Part shown: positions 14,652-26,629 of the stretch, piece by piece | Layout: each line of letters begins with the position of its first letter | Numbering within the stretch: position 1 is the stretch's first letter | DNA from: Chytridium lagenaria | Taxonomy: Eukaryota; Chytridiomycota; Chytridiomycetes; Chytridiales; Chytridiaceae | Assembly (NCBI GenBank): GCA_025449115.1 | Contig: JAHLKC010000057.1 | Span: forward strand, 62,001 to 126,000 | Direction of reading: 5' to 3' | Length of the DNA: 64,000 nucleotides | Position numbers and translations under genes: made by a program | The notes under the pieces: model-generated | The model's input: the letters and a program-made list of their open reading frames with translations, nothing else | Told to the model about the DNA's origin: nothing | The model's database searches: none

Positions 14652-15779
14652 ATGGTGAGTTACGAGGCCTTTGCATGCGGGAAAACGTCTAACCATCGTC
14701 GCTTTCTTTAAACAGAATGAAGACCTTCAGAGGCTTCTCGCCTCTTTAGCACATCATCGTCAAACACCGCATCTGCTCCGCCTCAAAGACCATCTCAAGG
14801 ATCTTCCTTATACGCATCTGAGACAACTGTGAGATCCTCCTTCCCTCCTATATCATTTGACTAACTCGCCTTCAAGAACCTTTACGGGTGCATCGCAAAC
14901 TAACGTAAGAATGAAACAATATTAAAGATCTAACCTTATGTGTAGCCTACATCATCTCTCCTCCTTGGCGGTGCTCTATCATCACTCTTCCCGCCCGCTC
15001 CACAAGAGACATCATTCGACGTCCTCTCAGCTCTCGCAATGCCGCTCACATCGTCCCTTGTCGAGCAAGTTCGTGCGGCTTATAAATCCCAAGGCCCTCA
15101 ACCTTCTTCCGGCGTATCCTTCCGACCATCCACCATAAACGCATCATTAAACCAAGACACAGGCGTATCATCATTCTCAACACCATCAACATCGCATTTA
15201 CCACAGAACTCTTCTCACATGAATATTGCCGCATCTTCAAACAATGCATCATCGTTGACAATCGCATCCCTTTTAGAAAGCCTTCGCGGATCATCGTCGT
15301 CATCGTCATCATCACAGTCAACGTCTTTACAATCTATACAATCGCTTCATTCATCTTCTCATCACTCTACGCTTCCACCGTCTTCTTCCTCTCGTGATCT
15401 CCCTTCCTCTTCTTCGCAGCAGTACGCGTCTACCTACACTCCATCCGCTTCGTATACCCCATCTTCATACACTCCATCCGCACCGTATACCCCGTCCTCC
15501 TACACACCATCCACATCATATACCCCATCTTCTTACAACCCCTCGTCATCATCGTCATCATCATCATTCCCACCATCGTCGTATACTCCTCCTTCTTCCT
15601 CCCATTCATCGAACCTAAAACCCCCAAGCCCTCCCGCACCTATGCGCATCACCCCCCAAATCATTGCAGAATTGGCACGTATGGCGGAAGAAACCAATTT
15701 ATTCGAAACCATGAAAACGATGCACGAAGAGCAGGTAGACCCCGTTTTTTCTTCTTAATTCGCTGAACTCAATATTAAA

Positions 15780-15816
<37 letters not shown>

Positions 15817-16275
15817 GAAGATGGAAAGAGAGAGCTTTCTCCTAGCTCAACGGAAACTCCTGCTCAAGAAACACGAAAAAAAACGAGACGAACTCATGGC
15901 AGAGTAAGCCCCCCCCCGCACCCACCTCATCTCCTAATCCCATCAGTGAAATCATAGGCCGCCTCACTCAATCCAAAACCGACGCTCTCGAATCCCAACT
16001 CCACAAGGAGCTTTGCCAATTCGATGCTTTCATGGGAACAGAGATGACCAAACTTTGGAAACGTCATCAAGGAGAAATGGAAAAGGTAATACATCTTGTT
16101 TGTTTTCATCGGCAAATGTCGTTGGTTGAGCGATTTCCATTGTTTTTAGGCGAATGTACCGTTGTTTAGGCCGACGGATGTGCCGGGGGAGGTGCAGATG
16201 CAGAGAAAGGTTGTGGCGTTGTTGGTGGATATGATGCCGGCGGGATATCTTTCTCCGACACCGGCTGATACGTAA
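14652..16275 (+). CDS. DGCR6/gonadal-like coiled-coil protein with Ser-rich insert
   Basis: Seven exons: 14652-14654 (ATG only), 14716-14828, 14877-14904, 14946-15734, 15821-15903, 15947-16085 and 16150-16275. All are in frame. The N-terminus (NEDLQRLLASLAHHRQ ... LKDLPYTHLRQL) and the C-terminus resemble animal DGCR6/gonadal proteins; the C-terminus reads SFLLAQRKLLLKKHEKKRDE, then SQLHKELCQFDAFMGTEMTK, then ANVPLFRPTD ... QRKVVALLVDMM. Residues about 75-285 are a fungal low-complexity insert with YTPSS-type repeats (15430-15600). No enzymatic motif is visible. Resemblance is judged by eye over short blocks. Confidence 0.55.
15783..15815 (+). repeat. 33-nt poly-T tract ending 5 nt before a 3' splice site
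   Basis: The intron 15735-15820 of the DGCR6-like gene ends with 33 consecutive T followed by GGAAG, giving an extreme polypyrimidine tract. The exact length in the genome is uncertain because homopolymers are error-prone. Confidence 0.8.
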
Positions 16276-16873
16276 TTTTTAGACGCTGGATTTGTTGACG
16301 ATTTTATAGTGTTTTTTTTCTCTCTTTTCTTTGGTTGAGGGATTCGCCATGGGCAAATAGCAGGTTTTGCTTCGTAGATGAAAAAACAGCGGGGTGGACA
16401 GATTGAAATTGACGTTTCATTTATTAGAGGTGGAGGCGTTCAGCCATTTAATGAGATATTGGAAGGATACGGTGCTAGTGGTGGATAGAAAGTTACTACG
16501 TTTGTTAGCTTACAATTAATCTTTATAAATCGAGTCGTATATATATCTGTAGTTGGGATTTTCATTTTACAAAAGATATGTTTTGAACTTGCGCATGTGA
16601 GGTCAACATACGAAAAAAAGGGTAAGGAATATTCGACACAATGAGATATGACGTCCCTATTCATCGCACCGGCTTCAATATCAAATTTATCCAACTGGAA
16701 ACCTCCTCCTAAATTCATACCGCGACACTTATGAAAGAATATAAAAAGTAAGAGAGCAACAAAAGATTTGATTCGTCGAGATATACAGAATACAGAGAGC
16801 CGGTTGATACGATTTCTTACAAAAACAATAATCGCAAAGGTAAAATTTATGAAATAAAAAGATAATGAAACGG
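16276..16873. other. Convergent intergenic region
   Basis: About 600 bp between the 3' ends of the DGCR6-like gene and HOP2. A minus-strand ORF of 145 codons (16440-16877) has biased, hydrophobic composition and no recognisable motif. I treat it as chance. Confidence 0.35.
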
Positions 16874-18738
16874 TCACGAAACAAATTTCTGCAAAGGATC
16901 CACATTCATATCCATGCCAACAGCTTCATCCGTCTCAATCCCAAGTTGTTCCTAAAAAGGGGCCAAATCAAAACATTTCCAAAGGAAGGAAGAAGAGATC
17001 ATACCATCAATTCCTTTGGATTCCCCGGTAAATTCTCCGTCACCGTTCTCCAAGCCTCCATAAACATCTTTTTCCGTTGTCTCCACATCAATCTATACGT
17101 GTCATACATCCAAGTGATCTTGGTGCGTTCCTCGTCCGTCACGAGTTGTTGACCGTCGCGGAGTTGGGTGAGGCGGATTCGCATGGCGTCGGTCTGCAAC
17201 AGTGGGGTTTGATGAGGAAAATAGGTGGGGAGGGAAAGGGGTGTAATACCTCTTGTTTAAGCGATTCAATCTTGGATTCCATTTCTTCGTTGGTCATGGC
17301 AGAGGTCAAAATGTTGAGACCTAGGAAATGAAACGAAGCCCCTCACCGTTAATCACCGAAACATACGGTCAAAAGCTGATAAAGGAGAAAAAAAGAGGAA
17401 CTTTATCAACCCACGTTTTTCCATCTCCTTATTCTACCGATCCGATTAGAAAAAATGTTTAATTAGATATCAGCCAAAGGCGAACAGAATCAAAGAACAG
17501 AGAAAGAATAAAATGAATCATGCGTTTACCTTGGCTGTAATTTCTGACAGATCTGACGTCGTCTTTGAGAGCGTCGCGTCGACTTCAGCGGTCTCTTCAG
17601 GGGATAAAGTTGAAACCTCCTCCTACGGAAGGCAAAAAATGTCAATTCACAAACCATCCTCTGGCAATGCGTTAAAAAAAAAAAAAGAGAAAACATGGCA
17701 TGAAGAGTGGTATGGAAAAGCGAACGAAATTTCTGAGCAATAGAAAGGTATCGAAAAGAGAGTGTTTTGAGTAAATTAGATAGAATTGAGGAAATAAAGA
17801 GGATCGATAATGTTGAATTGGAGGTTGCGGAAACGGCCCAAAAGAAGAAAAAAGAGTTGCAGGGGATATTGTCACTGCCAACAGGGATTCTACTGATAAG
17901 TAGAAAGAACAGCACAATAAAGTAGTTTCTCATATACAAAAAAAAGGTTCCTCTCACCTGCTTCGCCACATAAACCCACTGTTTCCCATACTGCTTCCCG
18001 TTAATCTTACCTAGTAACAGAAAACAGTAGTAAGACGAATGCAAGCGACTCAGTCAACTCACTCTCTTCCACGAGTTGCGCAAGGATCTTTTGAACAACA
18101 GGTTTCGCAAATGCGCCTTTTAGGTCTAACAGGGCAACGAGTCAGCAAAGGGAGATGATGTTGTGTTTGAGGGGCTTAACTGGAGAAGATGTCGGTGGCG
18201 CTGTATGGACGATTCTTTTCCTTGACATATCTGGAAGGAGGAGAGCGAGATGGATGCAGATGATGAGAGAGTTGGTGATGGATGGATGTGGGAGAGCGAG
18301 AAAGGATGGTGAATGAGATAAAACCGACATTCAAAAGACAAGAAGAGAAGGGAAGTGAGTGATTATGGAAATCCAAAACGGTGTCAAGGGTGTCAAAGGT
18401 TGTGATGGTGGGGATGTCGAATGTTTGAGTCTTCACCTGAGGATGGCATCGGCGGCTATAAAGGTTTGGAGATGAGTCAGATCATGAAAAGTCTAGATTG
18501 AAGGTCTGCTAATGTCTAAAAAATCATTCATGCGATAGAACCCAACGCAGTAGTATGCGATTGAACAGTGGTTTTAAATAATGTTGATAGTATACGGATG
18601 ACGACTCCAAAACCAGCATCTCCTTATATCAATCCTCTTGTTTACCGACAGAGGGCATCGCATGAGCAACATGACGACGAAACAGAGATGTGATGCCATA
18701 CCGTCATTGCCCGAGGCGGCCTTCTTCTTTGGCGGCAT
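16874..18738 (-). CDS. HOP2: HOP2/PSMC3IP (TBPIP) meiotic recombination factor
   Basis: HOP2 with MND1 stimulates DMC1/RAD51 strand exchange. Start at 18738 (MPPKKKAASGND), followed by many small exons. The winged-helix N-terminus reads YVKEKNRPYSATDIFSN, LKGAFAKPVVQKILAQLVEE and KINGKQYGKQWVYVAKQ, closely following the family. A coiled coil follows: SPEETAEVDATLSKTTSDLS, then LNILTSAMTNEEMESKIESL. The C-terminal block is YRLMWRQRKKMFMEAWRTVT with ENLPGNPKELM, then EQLGIETDEAVGMDMNVDPL. Stop at 16874-16876. All joins are in frame by my reading. One exon of only about 19 nt (near 18445-18463) supplies ADAIL. Confidence 0.85.
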
Positions 18739-20139
18739 CCTTCAAACTGATGGTTTGAGTTTGGACCGTGAGTAAATGTCTCTTTTGAGATTTCGGACTT
18801 GTTGGACAATTACCGGACAAGAGCAAGACTTTTTGACTGAAAGGGCAATTTGACTTATGCCATGAGTCCTACTTAACCTAGCCTTTCACCTGATGAGTGT
18901 CGTTTCTGTAATCTGTATACATATGGGTGTGCAATGTTAGATGCAGGCATAGGAGCTGGCTAATAAGATATTTAACAATGGACATGAAAGTGAGGACTGT
19001 GCTGGCGGAGGTGATTCTGTTATACTGTCGAAAGTGAAACCCACTATCAGACTCACAACATATCCAACCCTAACAACTCAGAGCTATCCCAGTCTCTTCA
19101 TCATCCTTTACAAACTTGGACTTTTACCAAGTGTCAATAAATCATCAATTGTTTACCGTCAAGTATGTAAATGATCCAGAATGATTGCGTAAGATTAAAA
19201 GATCACCGTCTGTTGTCGTTATTGTTTATTACTAGTCGACACCAAAGGTTTATCATTCATTTTCAAACCTTTATTAAATAATGTACATATTGATGTGAAT
19301 TACTTCTTAATCAGAGGCTGGTGCTTCCACTGTGTATGTATTTAATATATATTTAACTAGAGGCTGAATTTGGATGGAGTCAAAGTCCACCACAATCAGT
19401 CATGAAAATGAATAATAGCATAATATTGAACGAAAGACCAGCCAGTTTCCAGCCAATTATTTATATAGCGATGATTTAATTGCATGTACGGGCGCAGTTC
19501 AATTGTACGGGCGCAGTTCAAGTATATAATATTATATATTTATTATTAGTAGTATTACATAATAGTATATAATAATAGTAGTAATAGGGGATTTTGTCAT
19601 TTTGAAGGAAGGGAGAAAAGAAGAGGGATGAGGGACTACTGACAACTGACAAGAAAAGAAGGAGGGAGGGATTGAGGGACTTGAGACTGAGTCTGACTGA
19701 GTATTGATGATGAGTCACAAAACAAGGTTGTATTCTTCTTATTATTTATGAGTCATTTGAGTAATGTGTAACACTGATATTTGTATTACAACAAGTTTTT
19801 CCTTTTTTATTTAATTATATATTATTTACTCCTTCTTCTCTTCATCTTCATCTTCATCTTCTTCTTCTTATAGTTGTTCTTCGCAATGCCACCTCATCAC
19901 TCGCTCATACATAATAAATAATATTTATAATAGTCCCCCATCAAAAGAAAACCCAAGCCCTATTATATATAATAATAAATAAATAATAAAATATTTATAT
20001 CGATTTTAAATATTACTTGTTATTATCAAATAAATATAAATAGCAAACCACACACCCTCTCTCTCTCTCTCTTGGTACAAACACTTTTCTTCCAACTCAT
20101 TTATAACTTATTGCTTCAATACATACACACATACAGTCA
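18739..20139. other. AT-rich divergent intergenic region
   Basis: About 1.4 kb between the HOP2 start and the kinase start. It contains AT microsatellite-like stretches (19500-19600, 19900-20050), a TCTTCA-type tract at 19845-19870 and a CT repeat at 20057-20073 just upstream of the kinase. No coding signal is seen. Confidence 0.4.
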
Positions 20140-21702
20140 ATGGCAGACACTATCATCATCAATCCCTATACCACCATCACATCAACTACTACAAGTGCAA
20201 TGGGAGACAACAACAACTGCAAGAACATGTCGTTATCATCAACTTCTGGATCATCAGCATCATCAGCATCATCAGCATCATCATTCTCTTCAGTCTCTTC
20301 GTCTTCAGTCTTTTCACCAGTCATGTCTAATGGCACATTGACTCCTCCCCTAACACCACCCTTGCCTACAAAGACCATGTCCTCTTTGTCATGTCATCAC
20401 ATCCACCAGCAACCATCCACCTTCACTCCACTCTCTCCCGCTCCATCCACAACGTCATCCACATCCACCACCTCCTCTGTTCGGCGCATGGACTCTGGAT
20501 TCTTATCCCGCAACCCATCAGCACCATCAGCAGTAACAGAGGCCGAACCACAGGCACCTTGCTATTCTGACACTCATGAAGACATGACATGGGATGCCAG
20601 AATCACCGACAACAACGAGCGCAATGCCAGAAAAGCTGTCCGTTACGCCCTTCGCAATTCTCGCAGCATGGACAGCTTCCACATCCGCTCAATCATTGGA
20701 TTTGGCTCTAACGGCGTCGTCCTCTCAGCCTCTCCTCTAGACTCACAAACACCCACTCGCTACGGCCATCAAGATTATTTACCGCTTTACCAACCCCACT
20801 GCCATCGAACCCGTTGAAACCCGCATTCTGGACATCATCAGTTCTCAAAACCTCACCCCAACATTCTCTCACACATCATGCACTGGGAAGACTCTCGCCA
20901 CTTTTACCTCGTCACTGATCTTCACGGTCAGCACAGTGAAAAGAAGCAGTCCAACCATTCCGGAGGCCTTCAGTTCTGGAACCCCCGCCACCAACGTCGA
21001 GAGTCTTACCCTATTTCCCCTGGGTCTTGCGACCTTTGGTCGTGGTCTCTCTCCATGTCTCAACGCCCTCACCATCCCTCCACCGCAACACCCCCCTTTG
21101 GCAACACCCGCCGTCGCCTACCCCCTCAACCCGCCTCCGATGCTCACATGCCGCGCTATATTCTACGAGCTCGCACTCGCCATTCGTCATCTCCACTCCA
21201 TGGGTATCTCCCACGGCGATCTCAAGGAAGAAAACGTTCTTGTAGACGCTACACTCCTCGACCCCACAAAACCCTCCACAAAACCCGCCGTCAAACTCTG
21301 TGATTTTGGACACGCTACCACAAACTCTTCACGATACCGTCTCACCGCTTACGGCACACGCGAAATGACCGCCCCTGAACTCATCCCCAACTTTCACCCC
21401 CATCGTCAACTCTCCACTGCCGACCCCTTTGCGTGTGACGTGTACGCATTAGGCATGGTGCTCTACTCGCTCCTCCATGTCCTGGTTGCCTTCCTCCCGC
21501 TGTTGCTCAGACTGTACGGCTGGGACAACCCATGTCGCTTCCTTATGCTGGGTGTCCGTGGTATCCGATTGGTGTTGTGAGGAGTGATATTGGGAAGGAT
21601 TGTTTGGATCTGTTGCAGAGGATGACGGCTATTGATGTGGATGTAAGGTTGTCGATGGAGGAGGTTGTGGCGCATCCTTGGGTGAAGAAATGTTTTGCAT
21701 GA
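20140..21702 (+). CDS. Ser/Thr protein kinase with Ser-rich N-terminus (frame broken)
   Basis: Start at 20140 (MADTIIINPYTT). About 170 residues of Ser/Thr/Pro-rich sequence, including SSAS repeats and TPPLTPPLP, precede the kinase domain. Visible motifs are IIGFGSNGVVLSA (P-loop), AIKIIYRF (VAIK lysine), YLVTDLHG, HGDLKEENVL (catalytic loop, HGD instead of HRD), KLCDFGHA (DFG), APEL, DVYALGMVLYSLL, RLSMEEVVAHPW and a stop at 21700-21702. The domain is complete only if the frame is changed at about 20764, 20858, 20925 and 21477. No introns are needed. Each lobe is conserved with no in-frame stop inside motifs, so sequencing indels are more likely than decay, but a recent pseudogene is possible. 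The specific family is not identified. Confidence 0.7.
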
Positions 21703-22465
21703 ATGTTGTTACGCTTTGTTTTGTTGTCTCTTTGTTTTTTGCCTGCTTAATATAATATAATATATTGCCACTCTATGTATCTTATTGACGCGCTCATTCT
21801 TGGACCTCTTTTTTCTTTACTTGTGACAGTCTCTCCCTTGAAGTTACTATGAAAAAACATCAAACAAGCAATACAGGAAAAACGTTATCATGTCTCCTAA
21901 TGACATTCATAGTCGATACCGCCTCCTTTTTTTTTTCTTTCGCCACTTTTTATCTTTCCCCAACTTTGTCACCTCCCCTTCCTCCCTCCCTTTCATCAGC
22001 CCTTTCACCTCCCTTGGCCTTATCGTCTTGAACCCACGACCTTCAAAAACCAGATCGGCCGATGATCCCCATCGATCCCATTTTTGTCTCCCATAAAAAA
22101 AAAAAAAAATCCCCGTCACACCTTCTCTCACCCCTTGTGTCCCCATTGAATTTGACCAAGGAACCACATCTTTCCAGCCGAAAAACTCTAATTTGGGAGA
22201 CCACAAAGTTACAAAGTGATCCGCGGGTGATCTATTTGAGTTTTGTGAGGCGGGTGTCAAAATGAGGGTGATCCTGAATATCATTTGCAGTATGTTTTTT
22301 TCTCTTTTTCTTGTCTTTTTTCTACCTTTTTTTAGAGTTTTGTCCCGCAGTTTTTGAGCTTTATAATAAATACCAATGTTTTGGAAGCATGGATGTTAAT
22401 TAGAGTTTGGTTTTTTTAGGATATTGGGGTGTTATGTGCGAAAGTGATGAAAGAGTTTCACCAGC
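21703..22465. other. Intergenic region
   Basis: Pyrimidine-rich and AT-rich sequence downstream of the kinase, with several poly-T and poly-A runs. No recognisable coding sequence. Confidence 0.35.
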
Positions 22466-22792
22466 TTAATATTCTTTTAAAAGACAAATACCATATGTTT
22501 TTGTAGGGTTAAGCAGGGGTATGAAGATTTGGTGATAGACAGCGTACCATTGAATCTGGGCGGGAGCAGCATTCTGCATTAGTTCAAGAATGAGGGAATC
22601 CGCCCGAGGAATAGGTTCTCTGCGGGGTAGAGTATAGGACGTTGTGTTGGTGATAAACGATACACTTTTGAATAAGAGTTCGCCAAAGTATTTGTATTTG
22701 AAATTTAAACCATTGAACTTGCAATGCATCAACCATGTGGTTGTGGATACCAGGTAGAGATGCTGCAATGGCTGAGAATCTTCTGTTGACAA
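22466..22792 (-). CDS. Hypothetical ORF at the edge of the transposon island
   Basis: A 108-codon ORF with no in-frame ATG further upstream. The open frame extends back to about 22845 and then includes a CAVCGDC cysteine cluster. Composition is protein-like (LVSTTTWLMHCKFNGLNFKY) but I do not recognise it. Its position just left of decayed transposons suggests a TE fragment, which is inference. Confidence 0.3.
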   Translation of the reverse strand: MSTEDSQPLQHLYLVSTTTWLMHCKFNGLNFKYKYFGELLFKSVSFITNTTSYTLPRREPIPRADSLILELMQNAAPAQIQWYAVYHQIFIPLLNPTKTYGICLLKEY

Positions 22793-22849
22793 GGCATCAC
22801 GAACAGTAGCTTCGCAATCGCCGCAAACTGCACATGTGTTGACATTTTT

Positions 22850-23640
22850 TTTTGTTTCACCGTCTCCTTTTTTGAGAACGACAAAAAAACGAGGTGATCT
22901 TTTTTTGGGAGGATCTGAAGATGGGATCAGCGGGTGATATAATTTTTATGTAGGATAGTGTGTTAGCGATCAATGTTTTGCTATTAAAAAAGGTTTCGCC
23001 CAAAGGGTTTTTTTTGTTTCAAGCGTTTTGAAATGCAAAGACCCAAAATGAGGAGCTAAAGCAACAGAAAGAAGAGAGGATCAAAAGAAAGAACCCATAA
23101 TAAAGAAAACGAGTATACAACGAAAACAACAGAGCTGATTAATCGATGAACAAAAGAAAAAGGAAAAGAAAATGAGACAAACAAAACCAAAAGAAAGGTT
23201 GAAGGGTAGGAAAAACAACAAAGACGCAGCAAAGGGATAAACAGTTAAATATGTGTGTCCAAAGCATCCTCATCAACAGAGAAATCAGGGGCACCGCCAA
23301 ACTTAGGATGAGCATGATGAAATTACCGGATCAAGCGCACATTGTAAAAGGTGTTTCGTAGGGCTCCCAGAAGTCCTCTGACGGCCCAAGATTCTCCTAG
23401 CAGACATCATAGGAAGGTTTACCCACAGCGTGGTCGAAAATCTAAAATTTTCTCGCACCTCAAACAAAACGGACTTGAACGATACCCATGGAAACTAACT
23501 TCAACTAGTTTGAGGCATACTAACGAGGACGAGGTTTCAAGCCATGATCCATGAGCTTATAAGACTTGACAGAGGTACAACGGAGCACTTTGTACCAACC
23601 TTGCTAACGTGGCTCTTGCTTAAACTCACAAACATCTGGG
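22850..23640. other. Unassigned stretch
   Basis: About 800 bp of A-rich, non-coding-looking sequence. The part near 23230-23640 may be further decayed retrotransposon sequence, but I cannot align it by eye. Confidence 0.3.
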
Positions 23641-23644
23641 CGCG

Positions 23645-24720
23645 TCATGACAAAACAGCCATTAGGAACGGCTGATACTTGACGTAAACAGTGCGTGCCA
23701 GGTAAGCATCAGACTTTGCATGACGAGCAGTAACGCGCTCAAATATAGCTGGGTACACAACTTCATGCATGGCATCGTATTGACGTTGAAGTTCTTGGAA
23801 TGACAAGAGGTGGAGGTCAGTAGTGGAGAAATCCGAAATCCCGTTGCCCAATCAACCAAACATAAGACTAGAGGGCGTAGAACCAGTAGTAGGATGCACA
23901 TGGGTGCCGAGAGCGTACTGAACAATGGGCAAGAAGGCGGCCAAGTTTGAGGGACGATAAGCAGAAGAAAAACGGTGCTCAACGTGAAGATCCTGTGCCA
24001 GCAATACCACGGGTTTACTCACAAACTCACGGCTTCCATTGCTGCTGAAAAAACTTTAGGGGATCTGAAGGTCGTTAAGGCATGGATAAGTGCTGCATGA
24101 ATATGAAGAGCAATTTGGACTGAATAGGACAGAGGATCACAAAACGCGTAGCCACATCACTAAGCAAAAGGGTATGACCAAAGCCATGACAATCAACTAC
24201 ATCCAGAAATATGTCAGTAACGAGGTGGTCAAACAAAAACTAAGCCGTACTGTGGTCCGATCAATGAAAACCTTTGGCTTCCGCCGTGACATTCAGTGCA
24301 ATCAGCAACACAGTCAAGCGCATCACAGCATATAATAGGCCAGTAATGTTTTGATTGCCAAAGGCAATGGAGTAAGGCTTCACGACCGTAATGACCAAGC
24401 TCATGTGCCTGATGAAGGACAGCAGAACGCTCGGCCTCTGGGTAGTCCACGGTCAGAAAAAGTCATCCACCAAAATTTCAAAACCGGCGTGACAAAGACA
24501 AGCAGCAAGATGACTATCTTTTAGACCAGAAGTGAGAATATGAATGACGTTGAAAATGTAAGGCAAAGACGGGACAGCTTGTCTGGGAGAACGTTGGCAA
24601 TACCAGGAAGATGCAAAATCAAACTGAAATATTTCCTCATCCACCCTAAATACATTGAGTCCAGATGCTTCTGAAAGTGAAGAAAACGTAAGGCTTTGCT
24701 ATCAGTTGCAAGGTACATGG
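23645..24720 (-). pseudogene. Gypsy (Ty3-type) pol relic: RNase H to integrase
   Basis: Read leftward on the minus strand, the order is RNase H end (YLATDSKALRFLHFQKHL, then LPGIANVLPDKLSRL, 24560-24720), integrase zinc finger (HELGHYGREALLHCLWQSKH then CVADCTECHGGSQ, 24270-24420), integrase core remnants (24000-24090), and a post-core block (FERVTARHAKSDAYLARTVY, about 23680-23760). Frames shift several times and there are stops, so this is a degraded fragment. No LTRs were recognised. Confidence 0.75.
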
Positions 24721-25234
24721 GACAACATACAGATATGATTTAAGCTTTCATAACGGAAAAACAAGACCAAACCCCATCTGCTAAGCTATGGTATACAGAG
24801 GTAGAACCACATAACGGGTGACAAGACTAGCCCCTAGGATGTACTCCTAGGTCAAGAGGCAAGCCCTACTCCTTTTTTAGTGACAGCAGGGATTTGAGTT
24901 GCTAACGTTGTTGTTCTAATTGTTAATATTAAAGTGAAAAAAGAAGGAAAGGCCAAGAGACTACCATTTTAACATGTTCTATCTCAACCTCATCCACTTA
25001 GGGCTCTTCTCATGCTGCTCTCCCACTCACAGGAAAACATGATTTTGGACCCTGTTGCAAATAAACTGTCTGTGATTAAACAGTGATAGAATGTCTGTTC
25101 AGGAGAAATTCTATTGCTTGGATGCTTATTTTGCTCTACAACAGTGATTTGCAACATCTTTGAAGATGCTGTAATTAATAAATAATTGCTAGATACTCAA
25201 CTCTCCATATGGGGATATTTGGGGAACTAAATCA
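24721..25234. other. Unassigned TE-island sequence
   Basis: About 500 bp without coding signal. A short stretch near 24800-24870 (CCCCTAGGATGTACTCCTAG) loosely echoes a motif found in the 0.9-kb inverted repeat pair, so it may be a small fragment of that family. Confidence 0.35.
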
Positions 25235-25709
25235 TATTGGGTTTCATCTTTCTAGTTTGTTTTGCTTTCCCGCATTCTTTATTTCACGAAGTTCATTTAT
25301 GCCCCCGCACTGTTTCCTGCCTAAACTTCTGAGTTTAAATTTATTATTTGTTTTGTTGCTCATACCATTGGTATCACTGTTAATCCCCGCACGTGAATCC
25401 CTGCAAGTGACTTGGTTAAGTTACTTTACATGTTTGTTTGTGACAATGAGGGATGAATGGGTCATAAGACCTTGTTAGCTAACTTTACATGTTTGTTTGT
25501 GACAATGAGGGATGAACGGGCATAAGACCTTCTTAGCTTGGAGTCTTACTTTTTACCTGTAATGTTTTGGAAGCGTTTGATAATAAGAAGTTAGTTGTCA
25601 TCAGTAATATTCAGTAATCACCTCCAAAGACCTCGTCACCAATTTACGTTCATTATTATAAGATTATTAGTTATTCTGTGTATTTACAAGAGCCCTGTAA
25701 ACCCCTACA
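25235..25709 (+). repeat. Copia LTR, diverged copy with internal duplication
   Basis: Homologous to the 373-bp LTRs at 48173 and 52995, sharing TTGGGTTT at the start and GTAAACCCCTACA at the end. It is longer (475 bp), partly because a block of about 60 bp containing GACAATGAGGGATGAA is present twice (about 25420-25540). Confidence 0.75.
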
Positions 25710-25860
25710 AGTGGTAGCACTTTGTCTGGTTGGAAGAGGAGTGAACAATCCATTTGAGGGCCAAAGAGTAGAGCAGAAGAGACGGGTTTGAGAACAGCAA
25801 GAAAGAAGCAGTAAGCCCAAGTCACAAACAACAGCACAAGAAGATATCAAGAGAAACAAG

Positions 25861-26601
25861 ATGACTTAAGAAAAGGACGACAAACCTGTGATGTTTGATG
25901 GCACACAGTTCCACATCTGGAAGTGCCGCATGGTTGGGTACCTCAAAGGCAAGGAGGGCCTTTGGAAGATTGTTGAGAAGGGTCGGACGCCCTTTGCTAT
26001 TGTTGACACGCCTACAAACGCCGAAAAGAGAACTAGTTTAGAAGAGGATGACCTGGACATGAAAGCGAAAGCAAGAATTGAATCAAGACTTCACAATATC
26101 ATCCTACCATTGATACAGGATGAGTCTACGGCAAAGGCAACTTGGGATAAGATCATTGAGAGCTATAAGAGAGAGGCTTAGACAAACAGAAACACGATAA
26201 GACGAAAACTCATGAACATGAAGATGAAAGAAGAAGACAATTGAAGACTTACATCGCGGAGGTCTTGTCAACCATCCAGCAATTGAAGGCTGCGGGGCAG
26301 GACACGGCAACCTTGCAGCACATCTCCATCCTGTTGACAACCCTTTCAGAAGCATACGACATCATCCTCAATCTCCTTGAGAACAACCCCATAGCAGAGA
26401 CAAACTATGCTTATGTGGTTGGAAAGCTGTTAAACCACAAAACGAAGATCAAATAGAGGAAAAAGGAGAATGAAGACAAGGAAGGTGCCCAGGCTCATGC
26501 CACGGGGCGCAACAACAACTACCAACAAGGACAACGCGGTGGTGAAGATCGAGAGTGTTATAATTGTGGCAACAGAGGACATCTGGCAAGAGACTGGGGA
26601 T
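25861..26601 (+). pseudogene. Copia gag fragment (old copy)
   Basis: Follows the LTR and a tRNA-primer-site-like stretch (GTGGTAGCACTTTGTCTGG). It matches the gag of the intact Copia, with KPVMFDGTQFHIWKCRMVGY and IILPLIQDESTAKATWDKII. The third codon is TAA, further frame breaks occur near 26180 and 26245, and the zinc knuckle CYNCGNRGHLARDW has lost its last Cys. The copy stops abruptly at about 26600, where unrelated repeat sequence begins. Confidence 0.8.
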
Positions 26602-26629
26602 AGCTACTGGGGTCAAAACAGTTGACGTT

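Noticed and set aside
15046..15639. Minus-strand and +3-frame ORFs rich in Met or His/Pro
   Set aside because: Shadows of the Ser/Pro/Thr-rich coding repeat of the DGCR6-like gene.
16440..16877. 145-codon minus-strand ORF
   Set aside because: Biased hydrophobic composition with no motif, and it overlaps the HOP2 3' end; likely chance.
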